From: Gibbula magus
Taxonomy: Eukaryota > Mollusca > Gastropoda > Trochida > Trochidae
Reading direction: 5' to 3'
Length of the DNA stretch: 64,000 bases
Assembly (NCBI GenBank): GCA_936450465.1
Contig: OW388304.1
Span: forward strand, 11,998,708 to 12,062,707
Part shown: piece by piece, positions 45,623-57,597 of the stretch
Layout: every line of letters begins with the position of its first letter
How positions within the stretch are numbered: the stretch's first letter is position 1
The notes under the pieces: generated by a model
What the model saw: only the letters and a program-made list of their open reading frames with translations
Databases searched by the model: none
What the model was told of the DNA's origin: nothing
Made by a program: the position numbers and the translations under genes

Positions 45623-46770
45623 GTTCATTGTTATGAAGTCAAATCTGGTAACTTTTACATAATAACATGGAGTGAACAAATATACATGAATATAACACAT
45701 ATTAATGGAGCATACGAACGTCACGTTTGATATGCAAAGCAATTCTAACTAGTATTGGTTTATATGTGATGAACGCATGTATGTGAAGTGAAATATATGT
45801 TTACAGTAATATGCAGGAATATATGTATTTCTCAATTCATTTCTGTTTACCGCTAGTATAGATAATAACGAATCACTGCATCAATAATCTAGATGGTCAT
45901 CTCAAAGTCTAAGTTGGCGACCAATATCAAATATTCGAATTAGTAATCACGCTCTAATCGGATATTCTAAAATTAGCGACAAGGTTTCAAGCTACAAATT
46001 CAATCTTGGACTCGGTATGTAAACCACTTCAATTTTAACATTTTGAATCTAACTTTATGTTTCACCTTTCAATAAAATCCAGATAACCCCTTTTGCGAGT
46101 GATGCACGTGCGCTTGTAGGGTATGATGAGGCTGGATTATGTAATCATATAAGTTGCGTACCCGTTTCAGATTATGTGCCAAAAGTTTTATGTATTTTAT
46201 AAGGGCGGTATTGCAGTGAACATACCAGAATAGGTCGATGGTTGGTCGACATCGGTAATTTATTTATCATGAAATATGATTATCTTGTAAATTGTCGAGC
46301 ATTTTTCTTACATTTCCGACAGTACATTCTTTCACAAGAAAAAATAAGATATTATTCAAAATCAGGACATTATGGTCTATGAAAAACAATAGTACAGTCA
46401 GCTCATCGGTGTATTTGATCTGTTTGTGGTCAGTGCAATTTCTACCTACAATTTATATTCAAGTTATCCATTGGCATCTAGCAAGTGGACGTAATTATTC
46501 AAATAATATACAGTATATAGTATTCATACAGTATTCATACAGTATTTGCAAATATGTCGCAATTTTGCAATTTTGATATCCGTTACAGTAAGCCTTCTAG
46601 CAAATTGCATCATTTGACCACGATTTGAGACTGTCAAGTAATGACTGCTCATTATGTCTCAGGGTGTGGAAACTGCACTGTGTATGTGCTTTGTTAATTG
46701 ATGGGCAGACCGTGAAAAGGATCTTTTGACACCTAACTAACAACCTAACAAAGAAAGAAAAAAGGAATAT
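45623..46770. other. Non-coding region
   Basis: Nothing recognised. Confidence 0.45.
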
Positions 46771-46775
46771 CATTA

Positions 46776-46834
46776 AAAATGACACAATTATAATGACATC
46801 AACATACATTGGGTCATTATAATTGTGTCATTTT
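46776..46834. repeat. Perfect inverted repeat, 22-bp arms
   Basis: 46776-46797 and 46813-46834 are exact inverse copies around a 15-bp loop. Probably a fold-back remnant. Confidence 0.9.
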
Positions 46835-46839
46835 CATAC

Positions 46840-49060
46840 CCCAAATATAGGGTATATCAAAAGACAAATCACGCATATATATGTATATGAAAAGATGTAT
46901 GTCCCTGAAAGTCACCCCGTATGTAAACCTGAAAAAAAGTGAAAAAACAAATTAAAAAAATAAACATACATTGGGAGGTATAAAAGGTTTATTTATTTAA
47001 AAGGTTGATTGTTTGGATAATAAAAGTAGCTAATTTTCCATCGGACAAATCAAGGGATGAACCGTTGCATGTATAAGGACATGTATATGAATAGTGTTCT
47101 GTTCTGTTGTGTGATATATCATAACGTGGACGTTAGACCTGCAGTCTATACCCATTTGTGTTTCGTGCATTATAATACAACAGTTCAATCATCAATAATT
47201 TGAATAGAAAGGCGAATCATCTCGATGACGAATGGAATAGATAACAAATTGTGAAATTTTAAAAATGTTAATATTATTAGAAGTTGGAGGCTTGAAAAGA
47301 CAACACACCTTGTTTAATTAACCATCATATGATAACAAATGTGGATATTTGTTCAATAGCATTTTAAATTTGTATTGTTGTTTATCGATGTGACAAACTT
47401 TATTTATCAATAATTATTTGTCAAACCTAGTCCATTTTGTATTGATAATTGATACCATAAACATGTTAAATGTGAAATATAGTTTTCGTGAAAAGCTTTA
47501 AACAATCTTCATGAATCATATCGTTAAAGGTTAATATGCTTATTTTATTATGTAATTAGAGTGATTACACCAAGCCACTATAAATGCATGGAGAGTAAAT
47601 GACACAAACCAGGTACTCTTATATAAATTAGCTATTATTATCTACCTGCACGAACATAAACGCATTTAACTCTCCCTTGATTATCCGTTAGGATGTAAGT
47701 TGGCTCTGTATCCCCCTCCCCCATTAAATTCTCACATATTTAAAATCGTTTATGCAAATTTGTATCTCTAAACAAGGTTACACATGACTTCATATATGCT
47801 CCATGCTTGAATAGTTACACAGTAGTAAAAGCAAAGTCGTCATTTTAATGTTTATATGAGAAAAATTGCTCCAAAATGAAGTTGAAAATGAACTAAGTAA
47901 TTCTAGTGATTGAAATACTTGTATTATTTACACATTTACGCATTTCAGTATATGAACACAAGAACTTTATTCATTGGTTCATATGGCATTTTGCACTGAC
48001 ATTTTAAAATCCGTCACACATTTTACTTAAACTAGTAACCCACGGTTGATTTTACAGTGAAGCTATGACCTACTCAATTGCAATTAATTTATTGCCCCAA
48101 TAAACTAGCTCTCCAAAAGGATGTTCACAATCCAGTTACGGTTCGTTAATCACCGCACTACACATAAATTAACCCCTAATTAATTTATTGCTACAATAAA
48201 CTCGGGATCAGAGTCTATGCAGTTCACAATTGCAAAACCGCTATCCAAACATACGTTTGATACATATAAAACAATATGTTAGCACGAATCATGCTACGGT
48301 ATATATTAAACTGTTCAATCTTGAATTTAAATCACGAACGATATCCTCCCACAACAAAATAATATATCTCTATAGATTTGTATCTTGTATATCTTATATC
48401 GCCAACAACTATCGTCCATATAAGTTTTATCATACAGCTTCAAAATATGCTAATATATGTTTAGTAAGTATCTGTATTTGATTTGTTATTTATCCACATA
48501 TTCATGTATAACTCAATTAACTATTAACTGTAATCAATTGTCTGACTACAGACGCGTGCCTGTAATTTGTAAATTGTACTTCTGTACATGTTTTTGTACT
48601 ACCGAACGTGGTTTTTGAGTAAACAGTTTGTAGTTTTGTATTGGTAACATTGGAATAACATACTATACCACCATTCACGCATTAAAGAAAGTAAATAATT
48701 TGAAAAGACAAGTTCTATGATTTATAATGATAATGATTAATCGTCCTATTTAAGATATATCATATTCACTTTATTTGAAGGTTTTATACATAGTTGTATT
48801 GTAAGTCTAGCATGCGTCTGTAATCTTTGGAATTATATAAGAACGCATTGTTATCGTTTTGATAACTGTTTCCAGGTTGAAATGATTTGCGCCATGTACA
48901 TTATATTTTTTACCCAAACCCAAACATTGATCGATATATCTAACAATGACTACTGTATGTTTTACTCTCTTTTGATAAACCATGATATACTTGAATCACG
49001 TGTCACATCCATAATCATCTATAAGGTTCACTGAATTCAACTACACATGAAGTAAACAAA
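46840..49060. other. Non-coding region
   Basis: AT-rich, no gene recognised. Confidence 0.45.
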
Positions 49061-49067
49061 CCATATT

Positions 49068-50110
49068 TTGTTAAAAAGGTTCCCTGCATCGACATTGCAG
49101 GCTCTATATATAGATATAAATATAACCACATCACGGGATCGTGGGATATTAAACAACTGTCCCTTTACATTCACAGAAACACTTTCTTCACTCTCCTATG
49201 AACAGATATACGACTCTACTCAGCGACTACATGAGCAAACCATACAATAAAAACCATACTTACCCACATTGACGAATCTTAAAACATAATGACTGTCACA
49301 TCACACTTAAGTTACTTTAATCACACACAAATCCGACTAATGCTCCCATAAATATGCAACATACATGTAGCGCTGTATCATTGTAGTTACATATAGGAAT
49401 GACTACACGTTGCTACATTATTGTTATTATTTTCTTATTTTACATCTTAGACAATGTGCATTCTCAGTATAGACCGCTAGGTACATATATCCCCAGCTCC
49501 CAGCATAACTCTCCACCCACCCTACATCAACGCCCCCATTCCCACCAATTAACCATGCCGCTACCAAACCCTGTCTTAGTAATCCTACAGCCATATCTTT
49601 ACCATAGGCCATCTCGATCTATGCCCATAACCCCCAGTCAGTCACTCACTATTAATTAATTACTTTTCCCAGTTCCAAACTTCATCTATCATGTTACCAC
49701 TCACCCTAGATCGACTCACATCTCCTAACATTAAGGCAGATAACAAACTGTGTCTCTACATGTACAATTCAATTGAAACCACAGTTCAAGTACATACTCA
49801 TAAACCTGCTCATGCCACCCACGTCACTTCCTTCCTAGACCTAGACATACATATCCAACCCCTAACTCACAGCAACTCACCTCCCAAGGCTACCACTACA
49901 AACATACAACTCAACACAGGCAACACCAGCCGTCCCAGCCACCAATCTATAGCAACACAGACACACCCGCACTCATGCCTCTCACCAACCAACCTCACAC
50001 TGACAAACGGCACCCCACACCCAGGCACCAACTTCACAACTTCACAACCCCCACCCCTAACATACAAATTTGTAAGAATTGTAAATAAAGCTGTATAATC
50101 AACATCAAAT
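49068..50110 (+). other. A/C-rich block with open frames, unknown
   Basis: The plus strand here is poor in G, unlike its surroundings. Three frames occur in sequence: 49068-49250 (60 aa), 49399-49659 (86 aa, beginning with a hydrophobic segment like a signal peptide, IIVIIFLFYIL) and 49691-50098 (135 aa, T/P/H/N-rich). AATAAA near 50086 could end a transcript. No domain is recognised. Composition resembles the coding strand of the I-clade element, so a decayed retroelement piece is one option and a small secreted-protein gene another. Confidence 0.25.
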
Positions 50111-50276
50111 ATAACCATGTTATAACATTATTTAAGTTACTTTTATTATCAGACCACATTCTTGCACGATATACATTTTCATACTACCGGTAATACCAAA
50201 ATTTCATTCCTTATTATGTTAGTATGTAAAATGCACTCTGAAGTAGTTTATTTAACATAAAATAGTTCATGCAAAA

Positions 50277-50449
50277 GTATACAAGAGTATACAAAAGTTT
50301 CCTAGAGTATACAAGAGTATACAAAAGTTAACAAAAGTTTCCAAGAGTATCCTGAGTTTGGATACCCGGCGTATACTGATCAGGATATTTTTGGAAATTC
50401 CGAGTATACAAGAGTATACTTTTTTGGATACCCGACGTATACTAGTCAG
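50277..50449 (-). repeat. Right GTATAC array
   Basis: 10-bp-period units such as GAGTATACAA and AAGTTTCCTA, with eight GTATAC words, ending outward in GTATACTGATCAGG and GACGTATACTAGTCAG. On the minus strand units read GTATACTCTT, mirroring the left array's GTATACTCTA. Confidence 0.9.
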
Positions 50450-53400
50450 GAAACTTCAGGAAATCACTGTATTTTCTCCTGCGTTACTTATCACAAATAG
50501 CTTGCTATTTGGTATTATGGGGGGATGTTTGAACTTGTTCCACTTGTTTATGATAATGTATGTATGTACATGTACATGCATGTTTGGCCCTAAAGAACTG
50601 CTAAATAGTAAGTTTCATAGTTACTAGGCATGTCGTAGACAACACATCACGATTATTAATGTTTTATGGGTGAAATTAAAGCTACATGCTGCATGATGTT
50701 GGTCAACTGATTTTGGATTATATCAACAAGCTTGACCTTGTTGAAAATATAAATGGACTGTACCATATCAAATTCATCATTTTGAATATTCAATACAGAA
50801 ATATCCCCGTGAACTCGCTCTGACACTATTCAATGATAAGTAAACAGTTTTAGAATTCAAATGACATGTATGGAATTTGTAAAAATAGTAGTTAATGTAT
50901 TTGATCTTTGACCGCATTTGCATATTCATAAGATTTTGATACCAAGTTTATCAGATTGTTTTATTGCATGTCACCAAACAAAAAGTTATACTAAAATATA
51001 CACATTAATTTTGTCACTTTGTACCTTTTTTCGATTTTCAAAAATAAAATTATGGAAGTGTAATCTGTAAGATATTGTAATCGGGGAATCCGAATCTACT
51101 CCTCCCTGCCTCCATAATTGGTTTCGAACTAGCTATATACAACTATAGGTGAAAAGAATAAACCGTCACGGAAAATGTTTACTTAAGTATTTCACGTATA
51201 AAACACCTTTGCAGATGAAAATTTTGAATTATATACGTTTATTTTTCAGACAACTGGATGAGAGAAAGAAGAGAAAGAGAATACACATATCAATTGGACT
51301 ATTGAACAAACATACTTTATTTGGCTGTATAAATGTTAAATGTTTCTGGGTACATTTTTCTCAAAATGACAAGAGTGTCAGGACTTTCTTTGTATTTTTT
51401 GTTGGAAAAACAAATGATGCGGGAGGATTACGTTTATTTTTCCCGATCAATATAAAGCCTGAAAGTGGTAGAAGTATACATCCATGTATTTGGTGAACAA
51501 AAGGATTTCCGGTTTAGCAGAAAATGATGCAGCATTTCCTTAACTTCTTTTTTCACATGATACGCGTAATAACAAATTGTCACATGCACAAATAAAAGTG
51601 ATGCGCCCATGCCCACGAACATTTCTTTTTAAAAAATTTAGTCTAAGACACACAACATGAATTTAACCATATTATGATTTTGCTTCAGTATAAGTCAAGG
51701 TTAAACAGTATATAAGTTACTGTTGGTGAACTCAATTCCATACAGCGACTGGTCAATGGCCTCATATCGAACACGCAGACACAAAATGAGAGATATAAGG
51801 CAGTTATTTCCATGATTGAATCTCTTATTACGAAACTACCTAGACATTAATATCTTGAATAGTCTTGTTTTATTCCCTTGGTCTATGTATAGTCTTTTAT
51901 TATAGCCTATGGCTCATTTGATTCACTTACCATACTCGACCTGCCCTGTCAAAGATAATCCCATCAAGCTCCAGTGAACCAGCATGGTCCGGGCAATTAT
52001 TGTAAAACATGTGGAAAAGGGAACACAGTTCAAACATGTCAGATTAGTTAGAAATTAGTAGAAAATGTAAACTGAAATTTCATCAAGGCACATTAAATTA
52101 GTAACAGGGTTCGGTGGGGAGGGGATGTTAAAATAATTGTTATTCTTTAGAAATACATAGATAGCAAGCATATGTCGCATTGTTAAAGTTGGGATCTCAC
52201 ATCTACGACAGTGCATACTCTTGCACTTTTTTCTTGACGATCCCAGATGTAACCGTGTTATGCAAGTCCTGACACTATAAAACCTTTAAAGCCTTTGCGG
52301 TAACACGCATCGTTAAATGCAAATCTACACATGCACGACTCTCATTTTCTGTAAAGCTTATTAAGGTACATTGCATATTTAGGTACCTCGTTTGAGCAGT
52401 TCACATGTTGTATATAAATGACATTAACGAACTTAGTCTGCTATTTAAAAACCTTTCAGACAAAATAAATATTATTTTCAATATATAAAAAATATACAAA
52501 AGAATGCACATATATATGCATAATGCATTTTTGTACTGACATGTTTGTACACTAATAACATTTATCTGTTTTCTTCTGCCTTATCCATCTAGTTTGATCT
52601 ACACGTTCTCCGAGCTCAAAGGAAAACTGAGAACGAGTGGTAAGTAATACACGCTTATATCAATCATAGACAGTTTGATTTGTCTGAGGTATACTTGGGA
52701 TATTGAATCACGTTTTATAATGAGATCTCCAGACTTTTTAATCTATTTAAATAAATTACATTGAAAATGATGCGGAATTACATCCTTTAATGTCATTTAA
52801 TAATAAGTTATTATATATTCCAGATTCACCTAATTTAGATGGAAGTTCTATTTCCTCACTCAAAGTTTTCATGCAAAAACTCAAATACCGCCACGGGATA
52901 AAATTTATGCTCACCTAAAATCACAACATACAACCTCAGATAAAAAAAAATATTATCAAGCATTTCTCCTTCACTTTCCCTTTGCCCTGTTTGAAACCTT
53001 GAACTGGATAAAGCTACGATATGAAATCAAAGAAACTAAAACTGTTTTGGGGAGGAGCCAAGATGAAATTGAGGTGATAATTGACGAAGATATACATTTC
53101 AAGCGATAATAACACTCTTCACTGGATTATGCACGAGCGCATGTAGCGTCATATCAGTGATTAGACAATATCAAGTTCATCATCCTATAAATCAACCTGA
53201 GAGATGGGTCGATGAAATACAATATTTTAGAAAAAATTCAAAATTGTAAGTTTATTATGTCTTTTATTCAAAAACGGAAGAACATGAGGGGGTCACTGAA
53301 TGATTTAGAGAGTTATAGGCATAAATAGCAATACCCATGTCAGCAAATAATGCTATTTTGGACTAATTTTGCCTATTCGAAGCGTGGGCTTTCATCAATT

Positions 53401-54022
53401 AAACTCGAAATTCTTTCAGATACAATTTAATCACAAAGCAGGTTTGATGAATTCAAGTGTAAATTGGACTGCCAATCGTAATGTTCTTATTGAATATATT
53501 ATCATAGAGTGCTTGATGGAAAAACTACTATCAATTGCCAACAATGATTACACTAATGATAAATGTATGTAATTGAAGTACCACCCATAGCAATATATTT
53601 ACCGCGAATATAGGTGATGGTAACGTCATGCGGCATGTCTTAAAATCACCGTTAAAAAGGCGTTGCGGTGAATTCAAGGTTTTTCCGTTAGTTTATGAAC
53701 ACAATGCTTAAAAAAAATACAATGTGTTTATTTTTCGACCTATTCACAACAATGAGTTTTTGTCACAGCATGTTACCGTAAGTGAGTTCGAATTCTTCGT
53801 CTCATCTCTCCTGAAGCATGAACAATGATTTACTTGACCTACATTTGGAATAACACTTTAGTTCATGTGTCAATCACCTTCAATGCGAGAACATACAATA
53901 TATAAGTTAGCTTTAATGTGTTCTTGATCGGTCACTGTAATTGGATGATAGACAAGGCTACAACGCTACTAGGTTTCAGGATGGGGACAAATATTGCATT
54001 TTATTACACATTTTGGAGTAGA

Positions 54023-54800
54023 TGATAATAATAATAATACTTTATTGCCCAAGGAGGGAATTTGTTTTGCGTTACAGATTGCAAAGATAAATGAAGGTTA
54101 TAAATACAAGGTGTACATATACAAACACATCACTCACACCATTCAACATGCGTTCACAAATCACAATGAACATTCAACATTGGCTAAAAATGGATAGTAT
54201 AAGATAATACATGAAACATGATCATAAATATATATATATATAATAGTTACATAGTAACATGAGGATGTTAAGGTATTAAAATATTGTTTAACATGAAGTG
54301 TTTAAGAAATAAAATAACATTTACTAAAACAATGGTTAACAACAAAAGTGTAGAATATTGTAAGAGCATAAAATATATATGTAAGTAGCACTAAAACCTG
54401 AATATAGTGAGCACTAAAATTCAGCAAACAATAACATTACTTGTTTAAAATAGCAATACTGCGTGGGATAAAAGAGTCGTTGGCTCTCTCTTTTTTTAAA
54501 AAAATGTTTTTATCCACTCGTTGGCTCTCTTAGTCCTAAAGCGAGGAGTTTGATAGCGTCGGCCTGAAGGAAGAAGTTTGTATTCGTTATGAAGAAAATG
54601 ATTTGAATCTGAACAAATTTAGAATGCTAGGTTTTTCACTTGCCGCTGACCTAAATATGTCATGTCTTCAAAGATTGTTCCCGAAATTTTGCCTGCTTGA
54701 GTTATGATTTTGGAGAGTTTTTTTGTTTGTTTTAGAGTGAGAGCCCCGACCAACTTTCAATTGAAAAACAAAGAACACTTTGGATAAAAGATCTGTAAAA
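54023..54800 (-). pseudogene. LINE (L2/CR1-like) 3' fragment
   Basis: On the minus strand, reads such as KLSKIITQAGKISG and LLPSGRRYQTPRFRTKRAN, then DSFIPRSIAILNK and a stop (54437-54439), match the C-terminal end of L2/CR1 reverse transcriptases. The 3' UTR ends in AATAAAGT and an (ATT)n tail (54023-54039). It is broken by a frameshift or stop near 54620 and by a 41-bp duplication that repeats TCGTTGGCTCTCT (54477-54489 and 54518-54530). Absent from copy A. Confidence 0.75.
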
Positions 54801-54863
54801 CAAAACAAGTGTAGAAGTGCTTACATTACAAGATAAACTCTCTATCAAGCTACAGTGGCGGGT

Positions 54864-54865
54864 AT
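54864..54865. other. Empty site matching the ISL2EU insertion
   Basis: The flanks CAGTGGC-GGGT and CG-GTATGGCCACTCGTCTGACG match copy A's CAGAGGC-AATT and CGCCAGTCACTCGTCTGACG, and the single AT at this point corresponds to the duplicated AT in copy A. No trace of the transposon ends is present. Confidence 0.75.
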
Positions 54866-57597
54866 CGGTATGGCCACTCGTCTGACGTCATTTGTACAAT
54901 CTTATGGCGTCATAGTGTCAGCTTGGCAAGGCTGTAAGTTAATACTACAATCACTCCATTTAAACATAAATCCCATAACTAATGATACAATACATGGTAT
55001 ATCTGTCTTTACAAGTATTATGTTTCTTATTCTTTTATTACTCTTGTGGTATCATAGTAATTGCAATTGATTTGATTGGCTAAAAACCGAACTCTGACAT
55101 CGTCATTGACGATGACTTCATTAACAAATTTACAAATTAACGATTACACATTTTGGTGTATTTCTTAAACTTTACTTAGTACTTACCACGCATGTTTAGT
55201 TAATAAACTAATTTCAAAGGAATACAAATCATAGCATCATGAAATATTCAAATATTGAGAATTGAGTTATCATCTCCAAGCGTCATTCAGCACGATTGGT
55301 ACACTTGCTTTAAATTATAGTAATAATAATGGATGTTGTTTTTATATAGCGCACATATCACTACCTCGTGAACTGAAGGCACTTTATAGGAAAAACCACA
55401 ATCAGTTTTTAAAACACAATTTAACGTTTGATATACTAGTTGATAATAAATAGGTTGCAAAACTCGTTTCCAAGGGCACTGGCCAACAGAACAACTATAC
55501 AATATAAAAGTCATATAATATAACATTATAATAAGTTATCGTTTATGCGACCATTGCAGAACAAAGGTATAATTTCATTAAGGGATAAATTCAATTTGGT
55601 AAGGTAGACTTTCATTGGGATAGATTGGTTGGTAAAGTATATGCATTCATGGATTTATGTGTATATAGACAGTTATTCTCTTTACGTTGTCTATCAAACA
55701 TAAAGCTGCATTGATCCCTTAGACATGAATCAATATGTCGGATGCACTGGCCTTTAATGACGTAAAACAGCAAGCACTAGAAAACAAATTACATTTCGCT
55801 ATTAGACATTGTATTTCTATTATCGTCATACATTGTGTAGGCAAAACAGAGTAAAAATTCTTATACACGACCTTTAATGCACTTTATATGGTTCCATTTT
55901 CAGTACATACATTCATTCACTTCATTCTTCAAGTTCATATGTTCATATTCATCAATTAATGTTGTTTTTAATTCTTCATATTTAATAATTTTTATTTTAT
56001 TTTTATTCCACATTTTTTTATACACAGGTTTACAAATATTCACCCTTCGTTGGTTTCACAGATTGGGTACAGGGTACATTTGATACAAAACATTTGTTAG
56101 AAAGATTCGGATGGACATAAGGTAAAGTATTATGTAACAAAACATTACGTAAATAAGTGGTGGCAACTCGACCAAAATTTCACAAATTTGTCGTGCTGAC
56201 ATGAAGAATAAGCTATAGCCTTTGTTATATCATAATAGTGTGATAACTCTCTTTGGATTCTATCCATAGTGAGATTAGAGTTTTTATTATGACAATTCAA
56301 GATAATTTTTCATATTCAATATTCATAAGTGTTCATAACTTCATATCAATAAGTAGGTTGAGGTAGATTTCTTGTAGGTTTATGAATATTGATATTTGTT
56401 GATAATTGATATAAGTTGACTTAGTTGATATATGATGATTACATAGGGTTGACTAGAGGTTGAATAGGTTGAATAGGTTGATTTAGTTGATTCATAAGTT
56501 GTTTACTAGTTGGATAGGTATTTTAAGGAAAGTTAGGAAACGTAAATCCCTTAATGATGCTTCAAATCGTACCTGTTCCCTTTTAAGAACACAGTTCATG
56601 GTAAACTACTTCCTTTTGCAAAAATGAAACAGAGACACACTTTCGTAGATCTCATAGTACTAAGATTGAAAGTCAAAGTTTAAATGTGTGGTACGAGGTG
56701 AGCCTAGTTCTTGAGTTTACACAGGAAGGTTAGTCTTTCTGTGCAAAGGTAGGGTGTACTTTTAATGTATCTTCCATCTTCCCTTGTATAGAGTTCAGCA
56801 AATTATGTACATGTGGTCAATGTGTAATGACCACTGGTTGTTATGTTTCTGCTACTCCTGCCATAATCAGACTATACCATAATAAGATTTGTGATAGATT
56901 TAGGTCAGACTAAATAACATAAGTAAAGCTAGGTATTTATCCATTAAGAATAATAATTAATAAAAAAAATACGTCTTGATTTTATAGTAAAACACTGATT
57001 ATACTGATTCTCCTGGGGGAGTAAGGATAGTGCAAGACGTGATATAAACACATTCATTTCAAAACTGGCCCATCACAACTATTAATGAGCAAATGCCGTT
57101 CCTGTAAGACACCAAAGTCAAATACATAAGGATATAGTGTAGTTCGTATCACTATCCAGTATTACGGCACAGTAATTTTGTCATTGGTCGACAGCACATT
57201 AGTGACCTGCTTTGACATATCCTCATTACAAAGTTCAGTGTGTTGGTGGTGCTCCCAAACATTCCTTCTCCAATAGAAGGTCGCTTTGCCCTATCGATAA
57301 GACGTTCAATACAAACACTTACTGATTAATTCCCAAACTGTTACAGGAAAAGTAGGACATCAATCACTACTACTTCTTACTTAGTGTGTAGGAGTGATTA
57401 ATTACATACCATTCTTACATTTTCATTCAAGGATAAGTACCCATTCAGTAAAAAAGTACTAGCAATGTTATTACATTTAAATATAAAAATTGTTTTGAAC
57501 TTCAAACACGATTGATTTATTATGAATTGTGGTAGGAAGTTTATGATATTCAGTCAGTTGGAATTAGGGATTTTGAATAATTCAGTTTGTAATTTAG
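54866..57597. other. Non-coding duplicated sequence
   Basis: It matches copy A at 7884-10990 with gaps. 56350-56520 is a low-complexity stretch of GTTGA words. No gene recognised. Confidence 0.5.

Larger units (their letters stand above)
25619..50449. mobile_element. 24.8-kb insertion bounded by mirrored GTATAC arrays
   Basis: Relative to copy A, about 25 kb is inserted at a point equivalent to position 150. The outer edges carry CTGACCAGTATACGTC (25619-25634) and its inverse with one change (50434-50449). Just inside each edge is a 10-bp-period GTATAC array, in opposite orientations. No clear target duplication or transposase gene was found. The interior holds several nested elements, so this could be one giant element, a stack of insertions, or a chance pair of related satellites at a rearrangement. 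Confidence 0.4.
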
